Shown here: in pieces, positions 37,801 through 46,211 of the stretch | Layout: the number at the start of each line of letters is the position of its first letter | Position numbering within the stretch: the first letter of the stretch is position 1 | DNA from: Aplysia californica | Taxonomy: Eukaryota; Mollusca; Gastropoda; Aplysiida; Aplysiidae | Direction: 5' to 3' | Assembly: GCF_000002075.1 (NCBI RefSeq) | Contig: NW_004797291.1 | Coordinates: 1,822,813 to 1,886,812, forward strand | DNA length: 64,000 bases | Program-made: the position numbers and the translations under genes | Notes under the pieces: model-generated | Seen by the model: only the letters and a program-made list of their open reading frames with translations | The model's database searches: none | What the model was told of the DNA's origin: nothing

Positions 37801-39031
37801 TTCATTAACAGTGTTGAACTCACTAACTGACTTACAGAAAAAAAAAGAAATGAAAAAATAGTTGAAAATATCTCACAATGTAACAATCAAACAGAAGTCG
37901 AGATACACTCACTGGGAATATGGGTTATTGAGTTGCCCTTTACATGGGTCCCCTTTTTTTTTAAGGGGAGACGTACACTCCCGGAAAAATTTTCTAAACG
38001 AAAGACTTTTATTCAATTTCAAGTAATTGTGCAAGAGGTTCATAGGTAAATAGGATGTACTAGGGGTGAATTTGTTGAATTTTTCTAAAAAATGGGTCTC
38101 TGTGGCGGCCATCTTGGATTTTCAAACCAGTTTCTAAGTGCAGAAGAATTTCATAGTAAATATTGAATTATCAGCCTGAAATTTCGCACACAAGTACAAA
38201 CCTATATGAACTGGGGATCTATGAAAGGATTTTGACCTATCTTTAAAACTAAAAAAGTGAGCCCAAAGTCAGTGGACCCCCTAGAGTCAGTTGACGAAAT
38301 TTCGGGGTACATATTACAAAAAAATTGAATATTTCCATAAGTTACCCATATTTCCCAATTCCCTTTCATAGATCCCCAGAATCGATTTTAAAGCACATGT
38401 ACACCAAATTTGAAGCTTCTAGCTTCTGTAGTGTTTGATAACTCCTTGCACCCAGGAGGTCACATATGTCAAAAAGCAGATTTTGAGAAAAACAGAAAAA
38501 ACAGGGATTTTTTTAAGGATTTTCAAAGCATTTTGCACTTTTCAAACGCCCTTTTAGGTCATTTAGGGTGTTTTTTCAACAGTTTCTTCATTTTGACTCG
38601 ATAGAACAGATGTCAAAGGATGTTTTTCCGCAAAAAACAAAAGTTGGATAGTTTGAAAAATTGTATCGATATTGCCTTGGATCGCCGACCCGGGTCTTCC
38701 CTTAAAGACTTGAACTGCTTTACTGCTAAGTACAACAGACTGACAAAATATAGTCATACGTTCGGTGGAACAGTGCACCAGAACAGCAGGCAACTGTAGT
38801 AAATCGTGTATCTTTACAGGCTAACCTATGTCTCGCTGAGTAAGAGATGACACTTCCAACTAACTATTTCAGATAAAAATAAGAAAATCGCTTGTGTGAT
38901 ATCAAAACATTTGAAAGACAATAAGTGCACTGATATATAATTTATACATATATATATTTATATATATATATATATGTGTGTGTGTTATACAGAAACAAGA
39001 ATAAGTCAAACTTAATACCTTCCATTTTCAT
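21087..39031 (-). CDS. Acyl-CoA thioesterase, ACOT/BAAT family
   Basis: Ten exons join without a phase error into 1356 bases (451 residues and stop): 39031-39019, 36273-36161, 33107-32918, 31605-31333, 29835-29666, 28575-28462, 27037-26949, 25736-25655, 25280-25079 and 21196-21087. Length fits the family (about 420-480). The N-terminal beta-sandwich domain includes GVEPMGIVW; the C-terminal alpha/beta hydrolase begins near [16 protein letters not shown]. The nucleophile elbow GVSKG has Ser276, so a hydrolase is expected rather than the Cys-type bile acid conjugase. Asp363 (MDDGQ) and His397 (GAGHLLEPP) complete the triad; Asp-His spacing matches human ACOT2 as I remember it. The C-terminal signature HAHAQEDSW is present. 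Members hydrolyse fatty acyl-CoA to free acid and CoA. The end PKTL is not a peroxisomal SKL-type signal; the Arg-containing N-terminus could be mitochondrial. I cannot say which ACOT paralogue it is. Confidence 0.93.
21495..21696 (+). mobile_element. Short TA-flanked element, CAGTCTAGCAC ends
   Basis: 202 bases with perfect 11-base inverted ends CAGTCTAGCAC and TA flanks. The inside has repeated CATAGCGAA/AGCGAAA motifs. It is in the last intron of the ACOT-like gene, 300 bases from the last exon. Confidence 0.7.
22262..23093 (+). mobile_element. TA-flanked element, ACGGCCACC family, copy 1
   Basis: 832 bases between TA dinucleotides. Ends are CAGTCAAACCTG and its inverse. Subterminal repeats of (A)CGGCCACCTGTC occur several times at each side. 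The centre has a conserved stretch that could encode the start of a protein ([14 protein letters not shown] then stop at 22749-22793). TA target and CAGT ends point to the Tc1/mariner superfamily, perhaps pogo-like. It is in the ACOT-like last intron. Confidence 0.72.
23531..24871 (+). mobile_element. hAT-like element, 1.3 kb, non-coding
   Basis: Ends are CAGGGTGGCCAGGGAA and, inverted, CAGGGTGGCCAGTGAA. The flanks read ATATA on both sides, a possible 5-base target duplication as reported for the hAT5 group. No transposase is readable. A 14-17 base C run lies near 24155. It is in the last intron of the ACOT-like gene. Confidence 0.65.
25079..25280 (-). CDS. ACOT-like gene, exon 9 (Asp and His)
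   Basis: Acceptor TTTTCTCAG and donor CG|GTGAGA. It carries Asp363 in VSMDDGQ and His397 in [11 protein letters not shown], the remaining catalytic residues. Confidence 0.95.
25655..25736 (-). CDS. ACOT-like gene, exon 8
   Basis: Acceptor TTTTGCATTCCAG and donor CCG|GTATGA. The split codon GA|A gives Glu. It encodes [20 protein letters not shown] through GDLIP, the lid-side region. Confidence 0.88.
26949..27037 (-). CDS. ACOT-like gene, exon 7
   Basis: Acceptor TTACTCATAG and donor GA|GTGAGT. It encodes [25 protein letters not shown] matches the strand after the nucleophile in ACOTs. Confidence 0.9.
27662..28262 (-). mobile_element. LINE 3' end with zinc-finger-like tail
   Basis: The minus strand encodes [18 protein letters not shown] and [17 protein letters not shown] (CX2CX8HX4C), a C-terminal pattern of I/jockey-type LINEs. 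The 3' UTR is AT-rich and ends CTCATATGACCTTACGCAG, TTGCGAGGGCCGTAAAAC and a CTA repeat. The terminal sequence is nearly identical to the tail of the 530-bp SINE family here. A short inverted duplication (AGCTGCGAGCATTTCGC) flanks 27945-28003. Confidence 0.75.
28462..28575 (-). CDS. ACOT-like gene, exon 6 (nucleophile)
   Basis: Acceptor TTTTGTCACAG and donor CAA|GTGAGC. It gives 38 codons, phase 0 to 0, carrying the nucleophile elbow IGVSKGAEY with Ser276. Confidence 0.95.
29666..29835 (-). CDS. ACOT-like gene, exon 5
   Basis: Acceptor TTTATTTACAG and donor GAG|GTATCG. It encodes [20 protein letters not shown] through FEYFE, the first strands of the hydrolase domain. Confidence 0.95.
29992..30204 (+). 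mobile_element. ACGGCCACC family relative with TA microsatellite
   Basis: The left end CAGTGGAACATATTG and the right end GTCTTGGACAATTTTGACTG show subterminal GACATCCACCTGTC repeats. A TA tract (30076-30117) has grown in the middle. It is in ACOT-like intron 4. Confidence 0.55.
30076..30117. repeat. TA microsatellite
   Basis: 21 TA units in the centre of an inverted-repeat element. Confidence 0.95.
31333..31605 (-). CDS. ACOT-like gene, exon 4
   Basis: Acceptor TTTTTATAG and donor G|GTATGT. It encodes [11 protein letters not shown] through GALFLPPG, equivalent to the GLEPMGLLWAL to LFLPPG stretch of human ACOTs. Confidence 0.95.
31716..31900 (-). mobile_element. LINE-type 3' tail repeat
   Basis: Reverse complement of the same family: TTGTAACACCTATAATCTTC, GCTCATATGACCTTATGC, GAGTGCCGTAAAAC. 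It also joins features of the SINE tail, linking the two tail types. It sits in the ACOT-like intron about 110 bases upstream of exon 4 (31605). Confidence 0.6.
32637..32880. repeat. Diverged duplicate segment, copy 1
   Basis: TACAAAGTTCTATC through GTAGTTCTAGGGTAGC aligns with 36856-37100 at roughly 75-80% by eye, same orientation. Copy 1 ends 38 bases before ACOT-like exon 3. Confidence 0.6.
32918..33107 (-). CDS. ACOT-like gene, exon 3
   Basis: Phase 0 in, phase 1 out; donor G|GTAAAT. It encodes the first strands of the thioesterase N-terminal domain ([29 protein letters not shown]). Confidence 0.9.
33471..34295 (-). mobile_element. TA-flanked element, ACGGCCACC family, copy 2
   Basis: 825 bases, inverted relative to copy 1 and alignable along most of its length (AACTCATACACAAATCG and CGCGGCCGCGGCCACCATA blocks). 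TA on both sides. It is in ACOT-like intron 2, about 360 bases upstream of exon 3. Confidence 0.72.
34347..34793 (+). mobile_element. Inverted-repeat element, family B, intact-looking
   Basis: 447 bases with ends ACATATGTGTCACGACG and, inverted, ACATATGTGATTCATCATG, then a shared AGGCRCTCGTC. There is no coding capacity. Other copies: 17429-18957, 47371-49620, 54036-54470 and a fragment at 63306-63420. Confidence 0.65.
35395..35796 (-). mobile_element. tRNA-derived SINE, family A, internally deleted
   Basis: Minus orientation. Tail TTTTACAGCGCTCACCACTG at the left, tRNA head (CTCTAGACCACGAGAGCCCC) at the right. About 130 bases of the body are missing. A GT microsatellite starts immediately after the head at 35797. 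Confidence 0.8.
35797..35923. repeat. GT/GC microsatellite
   Basis: Pure GT, then GTGC variants. It starts exactly at the head end of a SINE. Confidence 0.95.
36161..36273 (-). CDS. ACOT-like gene, exon 2
   Basis: On the minus strand the acceptor is TGTTTGCAG and the donor is CACGG|GTATGG. It encodes [20 protein letters not shown] and ends VEPR, joining [14 protein letters not shown], the usual start of the N-terminal domain. Confidence 0.75.
36711..37100. repeat. Diverged duplicate segment, copy 2
   Basis: It contains both a match to 33253-33330 (ACCTTTGGATACCTTCAG at 36721) and a match to 32637-32880. In copy 1 these two parts flank exon 3, so either an element fell apart or intronic sequence was duplicated. 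Confidence 0.55.
37386..37801. repeat. Long degenerate GT tract
   Basis: About 415 bases of GT with scattered GC, GA and GTTT interruptions, between ACOT-like exons 1 and 2. It can form Z-DNA. Cys-Val frames here are artefacts. Confidence 0.95.
37926..39018. other. ACOT-like intron 1, part
   Basis: No exon or clear repeat. It contains a TA-rich patch (38935-38985) and several long A/T runs. Confidence 0.5.
39019..39031 (-). CDS. ACOT-like gene, candidate first coding exon
   Basis: ATGAAAATGGAAG is followed by donor GTATTA. Its phase-1 end completes the codon that opens the next exon, giving [17 protein letters not shown]. The frame stays open for about 100 bases upstream, so the true start could be further 5' or in another exon. 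Confidence 0.5.
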
Positions 39032-39333
39032 TCTTGTCAACGTCACATTTAAATATGTAGCATACGATTTGTAAACTCGCTCATCTCTCCCAAAAAAGAC
39101 CTCAAACTCAGTAAGTGTTCTGTAAACCAGCCTTCCCTAGCTGGCATATCTGGCACAGCACACAATAACCTAGTATAGTGACCAGTGTTAATTTTTTAAA
39201 GTCTGCCATGACTACCACATACATAATAAACCACTTTCATAATCCCCCACTCACACTTTTTTGTTTCTTCCCAACCACCATTTTTTACTAATTACAAAAA
39301 TGGGAGTTATAATTAAATACAGCTCTGAAACCT

Positions 39334-40197
39334 TATACGGGGCGCCCAATATGGCGGATCGGGCCGATCGCCCAACTCGGTCACCTATGACAACAAACGC
39401 ATTTGTTTTTGAGACATGCCGTTAAACATAGAAGAAGCATTTTCCGGATTGGCTGCTAATTTTAGTAATGTGATGTCATCACTTCCTGGGATACCCACAG
39501 ACTATTTTAAGAAGGCCATGGAGGTACTGCATGGAATGACGTGTTTTTGGTATCATTTCAGATTTCCTAGATCTAGTACTTGGATATGATGGAAATCGCT
39601 TCGATCTAGATCGTTGATGCTCAGAACAGTAAGATTAAGAACGCTGATGTTTGAAATTGAAAAACGGTAACGCAAAAACAATAAACCGTACGAAAATTGC
39701 AAAAAAGACTCTGGAGGATTAGATCTAGATCACCCCCCCCCCCCCCCCTCCTGTATTCTTCATCACTAATATACATTTTTTTAAAAACAAAAAAAACTAC
39801 TAAGCAACAAACTATAATTTATAAAACTGTTGGTCAGTCAGGAGGAGCGAAGAGAAAAAAAAAAACTTTGCGGGACCGGGATCGAACCGCTCATAAAATA
39901 ATTGCATGACTTCAAACGCAGACACGCTGTCCATTCGGCTATCAAAACTTCCAACAGCGAGAGGTAGACACTTCCATCTTTGGTGCCATGCGGTGGGCTA
40001 TACTTATATGTAGTCACGTGATCGGAGTGGCATCCTGGTCTGACGTCAAGCAAGATATGAAGATGGTCGCCTTACCTAGTCCTAAAAATAGTTTGCGTCG
40101 TTCTACGTTTAACCGCATGTGTTTTTGAGTCTGCGAGTCGGGCGCGACCGTCTGATCGTCCTGACCCCCCCGACCCCATTCGTAATGGGTACCCCCT
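39334..40197 (+). mobile_element. Inverted-repeat element with GATCG-rich ends
   Basis: The left 90 bases (TACGGGGCGCCCAATATGG, then CCGATCGCCC and CATGCCGTTAAACATAGAA) pair imperfectly with the right 90 (CGTTCTACGTTTAACCGCATG, CCGTCTGATCG, ATGGGTACCCC). It lies just upstream of the candidate ACOT-like start and holds a tRNA-like SINE piece. Confidence 0.45.
39862..39952 (-). mobile_element. tRNA-like SINE head
   Basis: The minus strand reads A box TAGCCGAATGGACAGCGTG and B box GGTTCGATCCC about 45 bases later, followed by a short run of T. The acceptor stem does not pair, so it is not a working tRNA. It lies inside the inverted-repeat element 39334-40197. Confidence 0.5.
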
Positions 40198-40199
40198 AA

Positions 40200-40343
40200 A
40201 AAAATGATTTCTTTTTTCAACTTAGGCCACTCTAAAAATATGGAGTATCCCAAGGACTAGAGGGAGGTTACAATTAGATCTAGAATCTAGATCTAGACCC
40301 TTAGACCGATTGTGAATTAGACTAAATTGCTCACACACACACA

Positions 40344-40395
<52 letters not shown>

Positions 40396-41334
40396 CACAC
40401 ACACAAGTGTCACCAGTATCTAAATAAAATATAGATTCTAAATCAATGCATTTTCATTAAACTTCTCTTTATCAGTCAACGTTCATAAATGTGCAACCAG
40501 GACCAGGTCAGAGAGCCTGGAACTCCAGGAAGCGAGATGTTGTGACTGTGAAGACGAAGGTCTCCATCCAATAAAAGTAAAAGAAGTACAATGCAATGAA
40601 TGTAGATTTTATACGTACCACTTCTAAGCATGATTGGGGCATGCGGGTAACAAAATGTATGTTTCGGCACTGTTTGTCTCTGTCACACATAGCCACAGAC
40701 AAGAAAGCTATAAAATTAATAATGTCTCTGATTGTTGAGTTACTAGAAATTTAGATCTTAGATTCTAGGCTTAGAATCTAGATCTACGTGTATTCATGGT
40801 CTACAGACAGACTTTTCTTTCGGCTCATCGGACTCGGTCGGACGGATCCACTCCACAAACTCAACTTTGAACTCTCAACTCTGACCTGTTTTACTTCCGT
40901 TTTCTAAAAACGAAAGTAGAGATAGCAGGCACGAGCAGGAGGAGATTGAAGATCAAAGAATCCAGGTTGCGTGTTTAAACTCTAATATTTTAATTTGTCG
41001 TTGTGAATTTACAAAGTTAGTATTTATAGTTGAATAACTGCAGCGGGTCTAGACTCTAGATCTGGAAATCTAGGTTTGAGGCTCAGGCTCAGGCGTCTAG
41101 CGTACCGGTTTGAAAAAAAAATCTTCCAGACTCAAGTTGAAAGTCCTGTCCTAAGAAAAGTGACAGAGTGAGCTGTCCGCTGTACTTGACTTGTATAGAG
41201 TCAACTGTTTTCTAAGTTTTGACGTCTGTAATAAAATATAAATATAGATCTAGATCTCTAGAATATATATGCCGTGGCAGTGACGACAGTGAGTGTGACT
41301 TGAAGAATGTTATGATGCATACTGTGACACTGAC
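40200..41334. other. Divergent spacer, AGATCTAG-rich
   Basis: A likely 5' flank of the ACOT-like gene. It contains many copies of AGATCTAG or TCTAGATC (40277, 40286, 40780, 41055, 41248) and a CA tract. No core promoter could be assigned. Confidence 0.4.
40332..40404. repeat. CA microsatellite
   Basis: Two CA blocks separated by TA and GACAAA, in the divergent spacer. Confidence 0.95.
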
Positions 41335-44300
41335 TGCCCCTGCAGGTGGGGGGCCCCATAGTTTTACTATACTATGGGCCATGGGGGAGCAAAGAATACG
41401 CCTGCCGTGATACTGCGTGTCGTAAGAGGCGACTAAAAGTGCAAAGGTCTGGTCGCCCGAAAAGTGCCAGTGAGTTTGCAGAGGGCCAACTACCCAACCC
41501 AGTAAAGAACAGTAAGTTACAGAAACATGGACAAACACAGCTTTTTAATTTTTCTGTCTTGGGAGACGGAGGAGCTTCTGCATCAGCAGGAACAATGAAG
41601 GACAGCGAACAAAGCCGAAAAGACTCTTCTGACCCGAAACCTTATATGTCGAACAAGTCTCTCCGGATTGCGTCGTGGAATGTTCGCACCTTGTATGAAG
41701 CAGGAAAGAGTTCTCAAGTAGTACAAGAGATGAAGAGATACAGGCTGCGCATACTAGGAGTCAGCGAAACACACTGGATACAGTCTGGACAGAAGCAGCT
41801 CAGCTCGGGGTAACGAGTTTGTATTCTGGGAGGGAAGACAAGTACCATGCGGAAGGAGTGGGAGTCATTTTGAGTAAGTATGCACAGAATTCACTTAGAG
41901 GATGGGAACCACACGCAGAAAGGATCATCATGGCTTCATTCACTACAAGGAGCAAGAGCATCAACATGAATATAGTCCAAATCTACGCCCCAACAAATGA
42001 TGCTTCGGATAAAGACAGGGATGCCTTTTACAGCCAGCTCCAGGGGGTCATCGACAAACTACCAAGGAAGGATGTCAACATCATAATGGGAGATACCAAT
42101 GCCAAGATTGGTCAGGACAACGTGGGGATGAAAGAATTTTGGGACAACATGGCTAGGGACAAATGAATGAGGACGGTGAGCGATTCGCAAATATATGTGC
42201 TTTCAACAGTTTTGTCATTGGAGGCTGTTTTTCCCCACCAGAGGATTCACAAGGCCACTTGGGTTTCGCCAGATGGAGTGACGGAGAACCAGATATATCA
42301 TTTTTGTATCTCTCGTAGGTTCAGGCACTCACTGGAAGATGTAAAAGTACAGAGAGGGGCAGATGTTGGATTGGATCATCATCTACCGTTGGCAAAACTC
42401 AAGCTTCGACTCAAAAAGCACGGAGCCAGCACAGGAATCAAAAGAATGAAGTTCCAAGTAAGTCTCTTGGACGGACACAAGAAAGAAGAGTTTCAGCTGC
42501 AGCTGAGGAACAGATTTCAACCTGTGGCTGATCTTGGCGGAGAGGACACGGAGGTGGATACACACTGGACCAAGGTCAAAGATATCTTTACATCAACATG
42601 TCAAGAAATACTCGGTGTGAAGAAATGGGAGCACAAGGAATGGATTAGCCAACACTCATTGGATTTAATTAGGATAAAAAGACAGCTGAAGGCAGAAGCG
42701 AATGCAAGAAGAACAAGAGGATCAAGAGCGGATGCATTGGAGCAGTACAGGACAACAGCTAAAGATGTCAAGAAATCACTAAGAAAAGACAAGGAGGAAT
42801 TCATGAACAGGCTGGCAGAGGAAGCAGCGGTAGGAGGGCACATGCGAATCCTTTACCAGACCACAAGGACACTTGCTGGAAGATACGGGAAACCTGAAGT
42901 ACCAGTACAGGACCAAGAGGGGGAACCATTTTTGGAAAGAATGCTCAGTCTAAACGATGGGTACAGCATTTCAATAGTCTCCTGAACAGACCACCACCGA
43001 GTAACCCACCAAACATCCTGCCAGCAAGAAATGAGTTACCAATCTGCTGTGATGCTCCTTCAAAGCAAGAGATTCTGGATGCCATTAAGAAGCTGAACAA
43101 AGGTAAAGCGGCCAGTCCTGACCAGATTCCACCTGAAGCCTTAAAAGCAGATGCCATTGTGACGGCAGACATCATCCTCCCACTGTTTACCGGGATCTGG
43201 AATGAGAGCAAGTTCCCAAAGGATTGGAAAGAAGGACACCTCGTGAAGCTTCCCAAAAAAGGGGATGTCAGCAACTGCAGCAACTACAGAGGGATCACTC
43301 TTCTCTCAATACCAGGTAAGGTCTTCAACAGAATCATTCTGGGGAGAATCAAGACAAGCTACGAATCCAAGACTACGGGATAAACAGGCTGGTTTCAGGA
43401 AAAATCGCTCAACCACCGACCAGATTGCCACGCTGAGGATTACATGTGTATTGTGGAACAGTCCCTGGAGTGGAACTCCCAGCTGATGGTCAACTATCCT
43501 GACTATGAGAAGGCCTTTGACAGTACAGACCGAGCAACACTATGGAAGATAATGAGACACCACGGAATCCCACAGAAGTTGGTGATCCTCATCAAGAGCA
43601 TGTACGAAGGGACAAGTTGCAGGGTTGTACATGATGGCCAGCTCACAGACAGCTTTGACATCAAGACTGGTGTGAGACAGGGATGTTTATTATCACTGTT
43701 CCTCCTCATATTGGCAGTTGACTGGCTGATGAAGGAAACCTCCAGAGGACACAGAAATGGTATAGTGGACACAGTTGGACGATCTGGATTTTGCAGACGA
43801 CTTGGCGCTTCTGTCGCACACCCAGGAACAGATGCAAGCAAAGACTTTAGTATTAAACAGCCTATCGGAGTCTGTGGGATTGAGGATCCACCCCGGAAAG
43901 TCAAAGGTCCTAAGGACAGATCAGATGCACTATGAAAGGAGCAGGTCACAATAGAAGGAAAGACACTAGAAAATGTTGAATCCTTCTGCTATCTTGGGAG
44001 TATAATTGACAGAGAGGGAGGAACAGGTGCTGAAATAAAGTCCTGCATTGGAAAAGCACAGGCTGCTTTCATATCTGTGGATAGGATTTGGAAGACCAGA
44101 GATATCTCACTTCGAACAAAACAAGATTTTCTATTCAAATGTGAAGTTGGTCCTGTTGTATGGATGTGAGACATGGAACGTATCACAGACTTGCATAAAG
44201 AGGATCCAGGTTATCTTGAACACGTGTCTAAGAAAGTTACTGAGGATCAGATGGACAGACAGGGTCACCAATGTGGAAGTGTTAAGGAAAACAAGACAGA

Positions 44301-44585
44301 TCCCAGTCAGAGATGAGGTAGGAAGAAAGCGGTGGTGATGGATTGGACATACTCTCAGGAAGTCATGCAGCTGCATAACGAAGAAGTTTTGAATTGGAAC
44401 CCACAGGGTAAGAGATCAAGGGAAAGACCACGTGGAACCTGGAGAAGAATCACAGAAATCGATGTACAGAAAAGTGGGAAGACGTGGAATAACATCAAGA
44501 GGCTAGCCCAGGATAGAGAAAGGTGGAAGGTGTTTGTCCGTGGCCTGTACCCTGGTGCAGGGTGAGAAAGGCAATGATGATGATC
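41335..44585 (+). mobile_element. RTE-like LINE, near full length, dead
   Basis: Coding pieces in three frames follow the order of an RTE-type LINE. An apurinic-type endonuclease starts with LRIASWNVRTLYEAGKSSQV (about 41659) and continues with IYAPTN and IIMGDTNAKIG. The reverse transcriptase has KGKAASPDQIPPEALKA, NYRGITLLS, YEKAFDS and GVRQGCLLS (near 43680), then CYLGSIIDREG. The C-terminal tail has LNWNPQGKRSRERPRGTWRR and LAQDRERWKVFVRGLYPG. The 3' end is short and ends in a GATGAT repeat, as RTE elements do. Frame changes or stops occur near 41813, 42164, 42980, 43381 and 43935, and the frame has also shifted ahead of the FADD-equivalent region, so it cannot make a working protein. No host gene overlaps it; it lies in the divergent spacer between the ACOT-like and DDX28-like genes. 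Confidence 0.88.
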
Positions 44586-45612
44586 TGACACTGATACCTT
44601 TAACCTAACTACTATCTGATTGTAACCAGGTCCAGTGGGGGTAGGTGGACCAAAATTTGGGTGGGGCTTAGGTTGCTTCCACTTCTTTACCACCAAATAG
44701 CAAGCAATAAGAACAAAACTGTGATGATTTTTCTTTATTCACGGCGAGCCACGGCACAAGAAGAATCATCTTTGTCTTCCGTCTCTTTGTTGTTCTAGAT
44801 CAAGTTTAATCCTTGTGGATGATGGGGACAAAGCCGTTTCACCTCCAAATTTCCCTAATTAATTTTCGTCTGATGAAAAAGTCGCGTCAAAAGTGGTTTG
44901 ATGTAATTAGATCTAGTAACTGTTAAATCTCTGCTGCACACAACAACAAACATGCGTACCCCACACTCCAAACATTTACCGTCTATGAGATGGATTAGGC
45001 CGTGTAGTCACGGAAAGTAGAACGCGCCTAACAAAGGTCCAATGAGCGCATAGGTATCTGTGTCACTGGGGGAAAGTGTGTCGTAAACATTCACACCATT
45101 GTCAGGGCTGGGAGAGCGTGAGCCCTCTGTGCAGTGTTATTTTTTTCAAGTCTTCTACCTTTTTACAAGAAGGGTTTCATTGAGGAGGGATCGTGGGAAG
45201 GGGCTCGTCCTTTGCTGAGCCCTTAAGACATTTGATTGGCTCTTAGGCTACTGTAGTTGTAAGCGGTGACAACAGTGATTGGATAAACGAGCGAGCCGCC
45301 AAGTTGATCCCTCTATGTTCATTGCGTGCGATCATAACGGTTTCATCTGCTTATTTCGTTTTTTTCATTTGCTTTGGGTTAGAGTTGGGGGGTGAGGAGG
45401 GGGGCTGAAGGCTGTGAGCCCATCACTACCCACAGCCACTGATTGTAACTAGATCTAGCTTTGTCTTGTAATTGTAGGCCTACTTGTACTAGCCTAGATT
45501 AGATTTCTAGATCTAGACTAGATCTGAAGATACCTAGATTCTAGGATCTAGATGTAGACTGTAGTCATTACAGATGTCACTAAATGTGAACTCATAATTT
45601 TATAATAAGGCC
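44586..45612. other. Divergent spacer
   Basis: No gene seen. AGATCTAG-type motifs recur at 44910 and 45448-45560. A GC-richer patch (45000-45300) is the least repetitive part of the spacer. Confidence 0.4.
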
Positions 45613-46211
45613 GCAGCTATTCGGACTCGAGTCTGAATAGCCTCCCATAGCTATTTGGACTCAAAACTCCAATGCGCGTGCGCAATCAACAGGTTTACTG
45701 GATGTGAAGCGGACAGGCAATTCGTCCTTAGCCTTCCTCGGTTTCTACGATATGTGGCAAAAATTTTCAACAAAAATTAGGAAAAGTATTAGTGACTTCA
45801 AAAGTGAACAACAGTTGCAAAATCTGAAATACTACACAACGAAGGCAAACAGGGAAACGGCAATCTGAGCTCAAAGCAGTGAAAAAATAAAATTGAAAAT
45901 CAAAGTTTCAGAACAACGAAGAATTATAACTCTATCAATGAGTAGTCTAAACCCGCTTTATTTCACGAGGAGAAAGACAACAAATCATTGATCAATTGGA
46001 AGTCCAGTCAGAAATTAAGCAGAGAAAAGTTAAAACCCTTCCAAAGGGAACAAAAGTCAGTCATTCAAAGTAACACTGGTTTAAAGGAAAAGCTTTTCCA
46101 ACAGCATACTTTACATGATGTTCAAATAAAATCTGGACAATACTATACCGCGCATTGGGGTTTGAGTCCGAATAGCCATGGGATTATTCAGACTCGAGTC
46201 CGAATAGCCAC
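45613..46211 (+). mobile_element. Inverted-repeat element with 50-base ends
   Basis: About 600 bases. The first 50 bases (CTATTCGGACTCGAGTCTG through GCTATTTGGACTCAAA) are repeated inverted at the end (about 46160-46211) with a handful of changes. Each end contains CTATTCGGACTC twice and the palindrome GACTCGAGTC. The interior is A-rich and non-coding. Family not recognised. Confidence 0.65.

Noticed and set aside
37365-37886. Open frames of 100-167 codons on both strands
   Set aside because: Translation of a degenerate GT/CA tract; dipeptide content only.
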